Shown: positions 34,866 to 44,395, numbered from the stretch's first letter. The stretch: 64,000 bases of DNA from Aneurinibacillus sp. Ricciae_BoGa-3 (GCF_028421645.1 NZ_CP116887.1:684001-748000); one strand, 5' to 3'. Made by a program: numbers and translations. Notes: a model not told the origin generated them from the letters alone.

Positions 34866-34899
34866 GAACTGTGAGCTTTTATGCTTTCGGTTCTTTTTT
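34866..34899 (+). terminator. Terminator-like hairpin before the polymerase-like gene
   Basis: gaactgtgagc and gctttcggttc pair (one mismatch, wobbles) around ttttat and are followed by six T. It lies 32 nt before the start of the 1105-residue protein. Confidence 0.7.
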
Positions 34900-34930
34900 A
34901 CTATCGGTAGCTAATTTGGGGGAAATATAA

Positions 34931-37900
34931 ATGGCACAAAAACGCAGACAATATACCATTAAGCAATACCGGTTTCAAAATATTTCGAAAGAATATGATA
35001 GACTAACACTTTCGCTAGAAACTGCAATTGAATATCCAAACAGCGGAAATATTCTATATGCCACGTTGTATCGTCTATTGGAAAAAACATATGATGACAG
35101 CGATGGAGCAAAGAATGCAGTCGATGAATTATTTATTTTGAAAGCTGACCAAATAGATCAAAATGATGAAAAGCAGCTTGCTCTTTACGAACGCATCATG
35201 CGTGAAGGTGTTTTTATCGGTGAGCAGAAATATATTCGCTTTGGAAAATCAAGCAATATGGCGATGAATCAACGCACCTTGTTTATCCGGGAAGATGTAC
35301 ATGACCGTTTAAAAGAGACCATTACCCTTGGGAAAGTTCCGACCAAAACCATCATCTCCAAATATGAAACAGCTATCGGTTTGACGTTAAGTAGTATCAA
35401 TCTTGTTGAAGGTCTGCCAAGAATTTGTATAGTCAAAGATTTAGAAAAGACGCTGATTGAGGATGTAAAGGTTGTAGCGAGATATGAATTACAGGAAGAA
35501 GATAAGGCAGCCTACGAAGAGTACAAAAGAATAGCGGAAGCTGAAGAAGCCAGAAAAGCAGAATGTAAACAGAAATGGGAAGAAGTAAAGGCTGTATTTG
35601 ATGATGCCTATCTTGCAAAGTTTCCTCATTATGTTGGAGAAGGAGCGAAATCAAAAAGCGGCTGGGAACGAGAAAATCGAAGAGTACAATTAGAGCAAAT
35701 TGAATCGCCTGCAGGATGGAAGTTACTCCGAAATGAGAATAAGCGTTATCCGGTTTATACCGAAGAGCAAACGGAAGAAATCCCGGAAATCATAAATAAG
35801 TTCAGTGTAGGATATGAAGTCAAAATAATCGAAAATCATGAAAATCAGATCGTTCCCCATGACGGTCAGGGGTTGATGAGTTTCGAGTATGCAAAGAAAG
35901 TGTCAGATGCATTAGGGCTTTCTTATACCAGTAATGCCTTTCAAATTCGGATGCCATATGTAAAAGGATTAATGATTCGATTTGATTTGAAAACTTGGTT
36001 TGAAGAACAGGAAGTCACCCATATTAAGGACTTGTGGGATAACGATATCGATATTACGGACATTGATATTATTATGACGGAGAGTTGTTTTAAGGCAAAG
36101 TTACAAACTCAACAAGATGGGAAAAATACCTGGCTTTTTAGTAGTCTAGATGATTATGTTGCCTTGTTGAAGAAGTACGGGCATGAATATATTGGAATCG
36201 CCAACTATGCAAAGTCGGCTGATCGAGCAGATATTTATACGCCCCTAACGTATCAGTTTATCAACTCGCTTGCATTAGATTATAAAGAGCTTCGGAAATT
36301 AGTGGAACCTGCAGGGAATCTCTATCTAGATATTTTAAATAAAGGCGATGCTGCAGCTGTTAAAGCATTTTTGCATATGATTATCGACCGGGAAGAATAT
36401 GAGGATAACCTAGTCAGCGATGTTCATAAAGCGATTGATATAAATGAACGGATGATATTTGATCCAAGGGTACAGGCTTATATTCGGAAGCAAATTGAGA
36501 AAGCTTTTACTGAATTAGCTGTTGGACGCATTCCAGTAAAAGGGAATTACCAATTTGTAACTGGAGACTGTATAGCGTTGGCAGAGTGGATGACACATGG
36601 CGATAAAGATAACGTACATGGCTTTTTGGATGCCAATGAGTTTTATTGCAAAGGAAAAGTTGGTCAGTATGTGATGATGCGTAATCCACTAACGAGTTGG
36701 CATGAAGTCAAGAAAGCCAATTTAGTGGATAGCGGAAATGCTTACGTTCAGCACTTAGATAATGTGATTCAATTTAACTCTGGAAAAGATTTAACAATGG
36801 CGCAACTATCTGGCTGCGATTTTGACGGTGACAAATCGATTTTGATTGATAACAAGACTATCCTGGACGCTGTGATAGATGATTTTGTGATTGTAAACGA
36901 TGACGATAAAACGACCGCTGAGGCTAAAGAATATAACATAGAGAATGTCATAGAATTTGAACGGAAGAATTTATCTAACGATACGGCGTTAGTTACAAAT
37001 ATAGACACCTATTTTCAGTCGCTGGCATTGGAACAGGGTAATCTACAAAGTCGGGAATTAGAAATTGCGACCTGTAAACAATTACAGGCAGAGTTTATCG
37101 ACTCCGTTAAAAAAGGCACAAGGCCTGTCATTCCTGACGTATTGTTAGAAGCCGCAAATAAGAAACCCTATTTCCAGAAATTCATTTATGGTGGCCGTGA
37201 ATCGCAGTATCGGAAAATTTACAGTCCATTAAATAATTTAGCGATGAATATTGATGAGTGGCTGGAGAGAAAGAGAAACGAATCAAAGAGTCTCTTTAAT
37301 ATTGAGTACTTGGATACGAGTACGATGGATTTAATTACAGATATGGACAAAGTTGACCAAGATACATTTATGGAGCTGGCGAGAAAGATAGCCCCGATTT
37401 ATAATGCATATTCCAAAGCGAAAGGTGATCTGTGGAAGGAAGAGCAGAAGATTAACCGACTTCGAATGAGAGATGAAGATAAAGAAGAGTTGGATCGGAT
37501 CGGTAAACTATATAAAGAATTATACGATGATACCCGTAATAAGTGCCGGGAAGTCTGCGATGATGACAGTGTCTTAGCCAGTGTATGTGCCTACATTGAG
37601 TATATTTTCAGCAAGAATCGCTCAGATAACAGTACGTGGGTCAGTCGTACAAAATCATATATTTTCCCGTGGATTGTAGCGCCAGAAGGGATTATGGCAA
37701 ATTTGAAGGCCCACGAAGATAAAATCAAAGTCGATGTTCAGGAAGTTCCACAGTTAAATCGCCGGGAAAAAGAATATGCAGGTGTTTTACGAGTAGAGAA
37801 TGGAGCCGCTTCGATTGAAGATGTCCAGTTTAAGACGAAATTAAAGGATGGCAAGTATCGTCTCTTTTCGATGTTAGGCTATCATTTTATTGACTTTGAT

Positions 37901-38248
37901 AATGAGAGAGAAACGGAAATTGAGCTTCCAGAAAGTAATGCTGCCGTTTCTACAAAGGAAAAAGTTGAATTAAAAAGGCTGACTAACTATGCCTGCCGGT
38001 TATCCGGTAATATTCAAGACGGTCATGCGGTAGCAGCAAAAATTGATGACCAGATTATCACACTTGATCAGAACGGAAATTTTATCGGTGTATTTTTGGA
38101 TGGGGAATATATATGTGGAATTAGGCAGGAGGATTATGCGAACCTAACGGAAGGTATTTTCCTGAAAAGTTATGTGGGACAACCATTTAAGGTACAGGTT
38201 GAGAAAATTAATCAGAAGAGTTTATCAGTTATTTTAAATATGGTCTGA
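34931..38248 (+). CDS. Two-barrel RNA polymerase-like protein with DFDGD motif
   Basis: This very large protein (1105 residues) has at 630-634 the sequence DFDGD. That is the metal-binding motif of the double-psi-beta-barrel polymerases (DNA-dependent RNAP largest subunit, eukaryotic RdRP/QDE-1, phage YonO). Upstream, RNPLTSWHEV (584-593) and HLDNVIQFNSGK, then LSGCDFDGD, reproduce the spacing of R.P...H..D...F...G....SG.D.DGD seen in cellular RdRPs. The N-terminal 500 residues are mixed, with a charged coiled stretch near 185-230 (EEARKAECKQKWEEV); the C-terminus looks like a small barrel. GGGGGAAA precedes the ATG. It is followed by an SF2 helicase. A role in transcribing or priming element DNA is inferred; neither template nor promoter preference is visible. 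Confidence 0.7.
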   Translation: MAQKRRQYTIKQYRFQNISKEYDRLTLSLETAIEYPNSGNILYATLYRLLEKTYDDSDGAKNAVDELFILKADQIDQNDEKQLALYERIMREGVFIGEQKYIRFGKSSNMAMNQRTLFIREDVHDRLKETITLGKVPTKTIISKYETAIGLTLSSINLVEGLPRICIVKDLEKTLIEDVKVVARYELQEEDKAAYEEYKRIAEAEEARKAECKQKWEEVKAVFDDAYLAKFPHYVGEGAKSKSGWERENRRVQLEQIESPAGWKLLRNENKRYPVYTEEQTEEIPEIINKFSVGYEVKIIENHENQIVPHDGQGLMSFEYAKKVSDALGLSYTSNAFQIRMPYVKGLMIRFDLKTWFEEQEVTHIKDLWDNDIDITDIDIIMTESCFKAKLQTQQDGKNTWLFSSLDDYVALLKKYGHEYIGIANYAKSADRADIYTPLTYQFINSLALDYKELRKLVEPAGNLYLDILNKGDAAAVKAFLHMIIDREEYEDNLVSDVHKAIDINERMIFDPRVQAYIRKQIEKAFTELAVGRIPVKGNYQFVTGDCIALAEWMTHGDKDNVHGFLDANEFYCKGKVGQYVMMRNPLTSWHEVKKANLVDSGNAYVQHLDNVIQFNSGKDLTMAQLSGCDFDGDKSILIDNKTILDAVIDDFVIVNDDDKTTAEAKEYNIENVIEFERKNLSNDTALVTNIDTYFQSLALEQGNLQSRELEIATCKQLQAEFIDSVKKGTRPVIPDVLLEAANKKPYFQKFIYGGRESQYRKIYSPLNNLAMNIDEWLERKRNESKSLFNIEYLDTSTMDLITDMDKVDQDTFMELARKIAPIYNAYSKAKGDLWKEEQKINRLRMRDEDKEELDRIGKLYKELYDDTRNKCREVCDDDSVLASVCAYIEYIFSKNRSDNSTWVSRTKSYIFPWIVAPEGIMANLKAHEDKIKVDVQEVPQLNRREKEYAGVLRVENGAASIEDVQFKTKLKDGKYRLFSMLGYHFIDFDNERETEIELPESNAAVSTKEKVELKRLTNYACRLSGNIQDGHAVAAKIDDQIITLDQNGNFIGVFLDGEYICGIRQEDYANLTEGIFLKSYVGQPFKVQVEKINQKSLSVILNMV

Positions 38249-38262
38249 TCCTTATTTGTATA

Positions 38263-38280
38263 GGGGGGCTACCGCCCCCT
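38263..38280 (+). other. GC-rich hairpin after the polymerase-like gene
   Basis: gggggc-tacc-gccccc is a very stable stem in an otherwise AT-rich region, 15 nt after the polymerase-like stop. There is no T-run, so it is not a standard terminator; it may pause transcription or protect mRNA 3' ends. Confidence 0.5.
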
Positions 38281-38342
38281 GCGGTGGAAATATTGCGGTA
38301 TGTAACGTTTCCATTATTTATATGAAAAGGGAGATCATAATT

Positions 38343-38525
38343 GTGAATAATACAATTGTCATTACACAGGAACGAATGGCAGGCTGGTTAATGTTTAATC
38401 GATTTCATAAAGTCGATGAAAAGGTTGATTTAAAGGATTCTGGTCGTAGAATCTATATATTTAAGGATTCACCGCAGCTAAGAGAAGCTATGGGGAGATA
38501 CAACGAGTTCAAAAATCGATTGTAA
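38343..38525 (+). CDS. 60-residue hypothetical protein
   Basis: GTG at 38343 has AAGGGAG upstream, giving MNNTIVITQERMAGWLMFNR to FKNRL. Several basic and aromatic residues (GWLMFNRFHKV, RRIYIFKDS) suggest a small beta-rich, possibly nucleic-acid-binding protein. A longer frame starting at 38256 has no ribosome-binding site and runs through the hairpin. It lies between polymerase and helicase genes. Family unknown. Confidence 0.5.
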   Translation: MNNTIVITQERMAGWLMFNRFHKVDEKVDLKDSGRRIYIFKDSPQLREAMGRYNEFKNRL

Positions 38526-38550
38526 TTGGTAAAGGGAGCGCAGAACACAA

Positions 38551-40083
38551 ATGGAGACAGTGTTTGGAGAACATTCACGGGTAAGTGAAGTAGTTACAAT
38601 CGATCAAATTAAAAATTGGAATAATGGCGATATAATCACGATAAAAGCAGGTACAGGGGCTGGGAAAAGTCACTTCATAAAAAATATCCTTTACGCTCAT
38701 GCCAAACATCATCATAAAAAGATTCTCATGCTCATACACAGAATAAATTGCACTGATCAGTTTCAAGCAGAAGTAGAGAAGGACAAAAAAACAGATGTAA
38801 TCGAAATTAAAACTTATCAATCAATTGAAGCGAAATACAAGAAAAATGAAACCTTTGATTTTAGTCCCTATCAATATATCGTCTGCGATGAGTTTCACTA
38901 CTTCATGAGTGATGCGGCATTCAATAAGACAACCGATATGTCGTTAGAAACCATCCTTGCACTTAGCAATAAAATAAGAATTTTCATGAGTGCTACGGGT
39001 GATTATATGACACGATATATTGCTAACTATAAGAAGATGGAAACCATTAACTACGAATTGAAAATTTACTTTAATTTTATTAAGCAATTAACTTTCTTCA
39101 ATAGGGATGATACCTTAGAAAGTTTCATAGAAGAAGTGATTGAGAGGAATATTAAGACGATCTTTTTTATTCAATCGGCAAGAAAAGCATTTGAATTATA
39201 TAAGAAGTATAAGGATTACGCTATGTATAATTGTGGAAAAAGCGATAGGCATTATAAATATGTTGACCAAGAAAAAATTAATACAATGCTCCAAGAAGAG
39301 AAGTTCAATGACCTGATTCTTATTACAACAACTTGTATGGACGCTGGAGTCAATATTATAGATGAAGAATTACAACATATCGTGTGTGATGTAAAGGATA
39401 CTGGAACGCTCGTACAGTGTATAGGCAGGAAGAGAATACGAAGCAAAGATGATGGTATTTATTTGCATATCAAAACTATAACGAATCAGCAGTTGGGTGG
39501 CATGGTAACTCAACTAAGTAAGAAACTTGAAATGGCACAGTATTTAAGGAACAATAACATACAAGATTATATTGAAAAGTACCCGAGAGAATATGATAAG
39601 TGGACTATTGTATATACAGATATTGTTGCCGATGAAAGTGATAAAGCTACTCTGAAAATTAATGAGTTGATGTACTTCAAATGTCTACTGGATATCGCAG
39701 AAGTAGAAGCCATGATAAAGTATGGTGATTTCGGATATTGCAAGTATCTGGCTGTCAAGTTTGGATTCTTCGATGAGCAGAATGGATATGACTATACATT
39801 AATTGAAGAGGTAGAAAAAAATAAAGTATTGGAAAATTACCTAGATGGAATTGTTGGAAAGGTAATGCTACAGGCTAAAGATAGGACGGAATTAATCGAA
39901 AAGGTAAATGTGCGGGATGGAAATAACAATAGACTGTTAAAAAACATTGATACACTTAATGGAAAGTTAAAGGGAATTGGATTGAATTTTATTATTGACC
40001 AATTTGAAACTAGTAGAATCGTGAATGGAAAGAAGCAAAAATATAAACAAGCTTGGAGAGTATTGAGATTAAGCGACTATTAA
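38551..40083 (+). CDS. SF2 DEAD-like helicase of the island
   Basis: The 510-residue protein has helicase motif I AGTGAGKSH (33-41) and motif II DEFH (113-116). SATGDYMTRYI is motif III, and motif VI is in LVQCIGRKRIRSKDDG. ATTCMDAGVNI is motif V-like. The DEFH variant and compact size resemble phage and satellite helicases. Position directly behind the polymerase-like gene suggests a joint role in replication or transcription of the element. AAAGGGAG lies upstream of the ATG. Confidence 0.85.
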   Translation: METVFGEHSRVSEVVTIDQIKNWNNGDIITIKAGTGAGKSHFIKNILYAHAKHHHKKILMLIHRINCTDQFQAEVEKDKKTDVIEIKTYQSIEAKYKKNETFDFSPYQYIVCDEFHYFMSDAAFNKTTDMSLETILALSNKIRIFMSATGDYMTRYIANYKKMETINYELKIYFNFIKQLTFFNRDDTLESFIEEVIERNIKTIFFIQSARKAFELYKKYKDYAMYNCGKSDRHYKYVDQEKINTMLQEEKFNDLILITTTCMDAGVNIIDEELQHIVCDVKDTGTLVQCIGRKRIRSKDDGIYLHIKTITNQQLGGMVTQLSKKLEMAQYLRNNNIQDYIEKYPREYDKWTIVYTDIVADESDKATLKINELMYFKCLLDIAEVEAMIKYGDFGYCKYLAVKFGFFDEQNGYDYTLIEEVEKNKVLENYLDGIVGKVMLQAKDRTELIEKVNVRDGNNNRLLKNIDTLNGKLKGIGLNFIIDQFETSRIVNGKKQKYKQAWRVLRLSDY

Positions 40084-40224
40084 TCGATACCCCCCAAAAA
40101 TGTATATAACCTCTATATAGAGCTTGTATGCAAAATAAGGGGGTAAAAATCTTTTCTATCAGGCCTGCAGTAAATTGGCTATTCCTTCTATCTCATTTCT
40201 ATGATAATGAACAAAATTAAATCC

Positions 40225-40270
40225 TACCGTTAAGGTACCAGAAGAGCCATTCACAGTGGTTCTTTTTTTA
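40225..40270 (+). terminator. Leader hairpin and terminator upstream of 40303
   Basis: A small stem tacc-gttaa-ggta (40225-40237) is followed by agagcca/tggttct (40243-40263) and seven T. It sits within the gap between helicase and next gene; an attenuator arrangement is possible. Confidence 0.65.
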
Positions 40271-40302
40271 TTGCCTACATTTAATAAACAGGAGGGATAT
40301 TG

Positions 40303-40986
40303 ATGAACAGTAAACAGAAAATGTCTCAAATTAAGCGCTTTGCTAAGGGGAAAATCCATGAGTTTATTCGAGTATTGCCGGAACATTTAAAAGGGAATAT
40401 CGACTTCTCAATGGCTACCATTCACCTGCAAAATTACAGCTATGACAGTTATGGTTCTAATTTAATCAGTATGAAGCTCGCTGAACATGCTGATATTGGG
40501 GACTATGACCAATTTAAATGTCAACTGGATTATATCAGTTATGAAAATAAGCTGGGACTATATGTATCTGTTGATGAAGAGAGCCGAGAAATCCAGTTCT
40601 TTAACAAGGCATTGAATAATCACATTAAAACTTATCAGCTTATGGTTCATGATGAGAAACGGAAAATTTACTCTATAATCGATCAGGTTAAAAAGGCTGA
40701 AGATCGCCGGATACAGAAGCATATTCCATCAATTAGACAATTATTGAGTTTGAGCAAGGATATTTACTTGATCCTGTTCAATGTGTTGAAAGATGATAAG
40801 GATTGTGGCTTAGACACCATTGAGATGGAAGGGATTCTGGAAAAGGTAACGGAGGATACGATTGCGCTGGATAATGCGAATTTTGCTGAAGTGAAGAGTA
40901 CACTTAAAATTTCAGATGGCTGGGAAATTGAAGATATCCAGTTATGGGCAAGTACAGAAAATGATGTGGAGTTGGAGCTTCTCTAA
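40303..40986 (+). CDS. Hypothetical island protein, 227 residues
   Basis: The start is ATG 40303, with AGGAGGG 7 nt upstream. The protein is soluble and charged, with an N-terminal basic helix (KQKMSQIKRFAKGKIHEFIR) and a central beta-rich part. A helical region (KTYQLMVHDEKRKIYSIIDQ) and an acidic tail ending ENDVELELL follow. No motif was recognised. The operon position between helicase and ParB-methyltransferase suggests a replication or regulation role. Confidence 0.55.
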   Translation: MNSKQKMSQIKRFAKGKIHEFIRVLPEHLKGNIDFSMATIHLQNYSYDSYGSNLISMKLAEHADIGDYDQFKCQLDYISYENKLGLYVSVDEESREIQFFNKALNNHIKTYQLMVHDEKRKIYSIIDQVKKAEDRRIQKHIPSIRQLLSLSKDIYLILFNVLKDDKDCGLDTIEMEGILEKVTEDTIALDNANFAEVKSTLKISDGWEIEDIQLWASTENDVELELL

Positions 40987-41003
40987 TACGGGAGGCTCTT
41001 TTT
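40975..41003 (+). terminator. Terminator-like hairpin overlapping the previous stop
   Basis: gagcttct pairs with ggaggctc (wobbles included) and five T follow. The next gene on the same strand begins 23 nt later, so full termination here would silence it. Confidence 0.55.
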
Positions 41004-41025
41004 CTATTTGTGAGGGGGATACATT

Positions 41026-42264
41026 ATGGAATTCAAAAAGATAAAAATCGAGCAATTGGTTCATGCTGATTATAATCCGAGAAAAGATTTGAAACCGGGA
41101 GATAAAGAGTTTGAGAAGATAAAAAATAGCATCCATGAGTTTGGGTATGTGGAGCCGATTATCGTCAACAGTGATATGACTATTGTTGGCGGCCATCAGA
41201 GAGCCAAGGTACTGAAAGCATTAGGATATGAAGAAGTCGATTGTGTAGTGATTGACCTGGATAAGAACAAGGAGAAAGCATTGAATGTCGCTCTGAACAA
41301 AATTACAGGAGAATGGGATTTTGATGCTTTAGCTGTTTTATTGGATGAATTAAAAATGGAGGATTATAACCTCGAATTAACCGGCTTTGACTTTTCTGAA
41401 GCGGAGCAGCTTTTGGATTCATTAAAGGAAGAAACAGAAGGAGTAGAAGAAGATGACTTTGAAGTTGAGCTGCCAGATAATCCTATTACGCAAAAAGGGG
41501 ATGTCTGGCTGTTAGGTAAGCATCGGCTAATGTGTGGAGATAGTACAGATAAAGATAATGTTGCAACGTTGATGGATGGAAGGAAAGCCAATTTGATTGT
41601 GACCGATCCGCCCTACAATGTGAATTACACGGGTAAAACAAAGGAGGCCTTAAAAATTGAAAACGATAAAATGGATAATGATAGCTTCTATCAATTTCTT
41701 TATCGAGCTTTTTCTAATATGTTCGATGCTTGTGGGGATGGTGGTTCTCTTTATGTTTTTCATGCTGATTCTGAAGGGCTTAATTTTAGGAAGGCCTTTG
41801 TAGAGTGTGGATTTAAATTGTCACAATGCTGTATTTGGGCAAAGCAAACAATGGTGATGGGCAGAAGTCCGTATCAGTGGAAACACGAACCAGTGTTATA
41901 TGGCTGGAAACCAACTGGAGCGCACTATTGGAATAGTGATCGGAAGCAGACGACACTTTGGCAATTTGATCGTCCATTTAGAAATGAATATCATCCAACC
42001 ATGAAGCCGATACCGTTAATTTGCTATCCGATTAAGAATAGCAGCAAGATTGGAGACTTAGTTTTTGACCCCTTTGGTGGGAGTGGGAGTACACTGATTG
42101 CTTGTCAGGAAACGGATCGGATTTGTTATACGATGGAATTAGACGAGAAATATGCAGACGTAATTGTGAAGCGATATATTGGGCAGGTAGATAGTGATAG
42201 CGAGGTATATTTGATCCGGGATGGACAAAAGTATACATATAGGGAAGTAATATCTGAACAATAA
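41026..42264 (+). CDS. ParB-like nuclease domain fused to DNA methyltransferase
   Basis: The N-terminal 95 residues are a ParB/Srx domain (KIEQLVHADYNPRKDLKPGD; GGHQRAKVLKALG is the GxxR box). From about 150 follows an N6-adenine/N4-cytosine methyltransferase with catalytic DPPY at 194-197 and SAM-binding DPFGGSGS at 348-355, so it is of the beta class (motif IV before motif I). Fusions like this are frequent in phages and conjugative elements of Firmicutes. Likely roles are protecting element DNA or marking a site. No cognate endonuclease is adjacent. Confidence 0.92.
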   Translation: MEFKKIKIEQLVHADYNPRKDLKPGDKEFEKIKNSIHEFGYVEPIIVNSDMTIVGGHQRAKVLKALGYEEVDCVVIDLDKNKEKALNVALNKITGEWDFDALAVLLDELKMEDYNLELTGFDFSEAEQLLDSLKEETEGVEEDDFEVELPDNPITQKGDVWLLGKHRLMCGDSTDKDNVATLMDGRKANLIVTDPPYNVNYTGKTKEALKIENDKMDNDSFYQFLYRAFSNMFDACGDGGSLYVFHADSEGLNFRKAFVECGFKLSQCCIWAKQTMVMGRSPYQWKHEPVLYGWKPTGAHYWNSDRKQTTLWQFDRPFRNEYHPTMKPIPLICYPIKNSSKIGDLVFDPFGGSGSTLIACQETDRICYTMELDEKYADVIVKRYIGQVDSDSEVYLIRDGQKYTYREVISEQ

Positions 42265-42331
42265 TGTGACTTGCTTTCACCTGTGTTTTGAGTGATGAAT
42301 GTTAACACACTAGAACACAGGAGGGATTTTT

Positions 42332-43078
42332 GTGAATAGAAAAGAAATGGTAAAAATATTGGGTGAACATTTTGGTGTGAAGCCTACATACTTAGGAGTT
42401 CCAAGCTGTAATTATCAAATTGAGACAGCAGAGGAAACATACATCATTGATAGAGCTGGAAATATTACCACATTTGAAGGTAAACAAGTAGAGTTTGAGC
42501 AACTATTGAATGGAACGATTGAAGAAAATAAGCCGGAAGCAGAAGAAATAACAGGATTTGAAATATCCGTTTCATTGGAGGGACATACAGGGAGTACCTT
42601 ACGAAACCTCATAAACATGATATATAGTAAGCAGATGCTGATTAAGAAAGCCATAGAGATGGAAGAGAATATTATAAATGATGAATATATCAGGGCTGTA
42701 AATGAAGGGAAGATTGCAACTTTAGACGACTTCAAGACAGCTACTCAGGACGTAATGTGCAAATGGATAGACATTGATGTTCCTCATAGCCGAATCGTAT
42801 TCAAATTTGTAAAAGAAGATAGAGAGCCGGAGAGGATAAAAGCGTACACTCAGCTTGTAACATTAATTAATCAGTATGCGAAAACACTACAATATGCTTC
42901 GGCCAAGGTAAAGGATACGGATAATGAAAAATTCACATTCAGAACTTGGTTGATACGGTTGGGAATGATCGGGGATGAATATAAGGTAGCCAGAAAGCTC
43001 CTATTGCAAAATCTAAAAGGAAATTCAGCCTTTCGATATAGCAAGCCAGAAAAGGTGGAAACAATAGCTGGGGAGTAG
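42332..43078 (+). CDS. 'Virulence-related' family protein of Firmicute mobile elements
   Basis: The 248-residue protein begins MNRKEMVKILGEHFGVKPTY, a start that recurs in proteins annotated as virulence-related in clostridial conjugative and phage elements. The label carries no demonstrated function. After an N-terminal domain (to about 65) comes an acidic linker and a helical domain with FRTWLIRLGMIGDEYKVARK near the end. GTG start, AGGAGGG upstream. The stop overlaps a hairpin. Confidence 0.6.
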   Translation: MNRKEMVKILGEHFGVKPTYLGVPSCNYQIETAEETYIIDRAGNITTFEGKQVEFEQLLNGTIEENKPEAEEITGFEISVSLEGHTGSTLRNLINMIYSKQMLIKKAIEMEENIINDEYIRAVNEGKIATLDDFKTATQDVMCKWIDIDVPHSRIVFKFVKEDREPERIKAYTQLVTLINQYAKTLQYASAKVKDTDNEKFTFRTWLIRLGMIGDEYKVARKLLLQNLKGNSAFRYSKPEKVETIAGE

Positions 43079-43092
43079 TCTCCCCTTTTTCT
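43070..43092 (+). terminator. Terminator overlapping the stop of 42332-43078
   Basis: ggggag-tagt-ctcccc is a 6-bp perfect stem followed by five T. Confidence 0.65.
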
Positions 43093-43255
43093 TCGCCTGT
43101 GTCGGCTTAATGTGGAAGTTTGGGGATAAGTTAAGAATAAGATTAAGAATCGGTATATTGCCAACGTGTGGGCGACAGTGTACGTATTCAGAAGTCGTTG
43201 ACTCGTTAGTAGGTGAGAGGTAACATGTGACAAACTTGATAAGGGGGTTCGTTGC

Positions 43256-43417
43256 ATGGGTCAGGCAAAAGTGAATATGGTGATTCGATTCCTGAAGGGG
43301 ATGCAGCTGGATAAGATTTGCTCGCTGGGGGAAGAGGAAGCCGAAGTGGACAATGAATTGATCCAGAAGGTGATTGACGATATAGAGTGTTTTTATGAGG
43401 CCGAGGTAGGAGAGTAA
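43256..43417 (+). CDS. 53-residue acidic protein
   Basis: The frame MGQAKVNMVIRFLKGMQLDK continues with ICSLGEEEAEVDNELIQKVI and ends acidic (EAEVGE). AAGGGGG lies about 7 nt before the ATG. It is a small helical protein of unknown function typical of phage early/middle regions. Confidence 0.45.
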   Translation: MGQAKVNMVIRFLKGMQLDKICSLGEEEAEVDNELIQKVIDDIECFYEAEVGE

Positions 43418-43574
43418 ATGAAATAGGGGCTAGAGATAGCCTCTTTTTATGTTTGATAGAGGAATATAGATATTAAGATTTTAAAAATCTAAATAGAAAA
43501 TAAAGTAAATTTCCAAAGGTATTCCTCTAATCTTGTCGAATGTTAAAAGACGGGATTGGAGGTGAAGATAAATA

Positions 43575-44354
43575 ATGGGTAATGCCACTAATAGACCTAA
43601 TCATGTAGATTTTAGCAATCTAGATAAAGTATTAGATAATCCTTTAGCAAAAAAAAGAAAAGCAAAAGAGTCGAGCGATAGTCTTGGTGAATTTATGTTT
43701 TCCCTATCTAATTTTATTGCTTACGCAGGAGAATTAAGAGAAGACGAATTGGCGAACTTGACAAAAAGTTTGCAAAATTGGATGATAAGAAGAAATTTTA
43801 CAACGTGTTTAGTTCCCGTTGATATAGGTGATATATTTTTTGCGGATTTAGGTATGACTTATAAATTAGAAAGTTCCTACCCACATCCAGTAGTGGTTTT
43901 GGAGAAAGTAGGTAATTTATTGCTTGTAGTCCCAACTACTACTTCGAACGATATCGTAAATTCAGCTTATCATCCTGAGTCAAATAAAACTGGAATTAAA
44001 TATTTTAGGAAAGTAGAAAAAGATGAGGATGGATTTGATGAGACTTGTGCTATTCTTTTAAGTAATGCATCTACAATAAATGCAGGAAGATTGTTGAAAA
44101 AACAGAGCTGTATGAAAAATATCAATGATGATAAGTCTATCTTTAAAGAAATTAAGAATTCTATTTTTCAGTTTTTTATGCCAAGGGAATTTAGGAAATA
44201 TGAAAAATTACAGGAGGAACATAATAAACTTAAAGAAGATTATAATGTTCTAAAGAAAAAGAGTGAGGAAAGTCTAGATGAAGTAAGTAACGCTTTAATA
44301 GAACTAGATAGAATAGACAGATTAAATAAAAAAAATATTCAAAAATCTGGATAG
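43575..44354 (+). CDS. PemK/MazF-like toxin with C-terminal coiled coil
   Basis: The 259-residue protein has a central PemK/MazF-like barrel (about 78-165): VDIGDIFFADLGM, HPVVVLEKVGNLLLVVPTTT, and CAILLSNASTINAGRLLKK. The N-terminal 75 residues and a C-terminal coiled coil (EKLQEEHNKLKEDYNVLKKK) are additions. MazF-type proteins are sequence-specific RNases, yet no separate antitoxin is next to it. The extensions may be autoinhibitory, or it may be a non-toxic relative. GGAGGTGA precedes the ATG. Confidence 0.7.
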   Translation: MGNATNRPNHVDFSNLDKVLDNPLAKKRKAKESSDSLGEFMFSLSNFIAYAGELREDELANLTKSLQNWMIRRNFTTCLVPVDIGDIFFADLGMTYKLESSYPHPVVVLEKVGNLLLVVPTTTSNDIVNSAYHPESNKTGIKYFRKVEKDEDGFDETCAILLSNASTINAGRLLKKQSCMKNINDDKSIFKEIKNSIFQFFMPREFRKYEKLQEEHNKLKEDYNVLKKKSEESLDEVSNALIELDRIDRLNKKNIQKSG

Positions 44355-44360
44355 TAAATA

Positions 44361-44390
44361 TTGACAACAAGAATAATTAAGTGTTACTAT
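44361..44390 (+). promoter_or_regulatory. Sigma-A-like promoter before a non-coding stretch
   Basis: TTGACA (44361-44366) and TACTAT (44385-44390) are spaced 18 bp. The sequence downstream is non-coding for 230 bp and contains two terminator-like hairpins. Confidence 0.55.
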
Positions 44391-44395
44391 TATAT

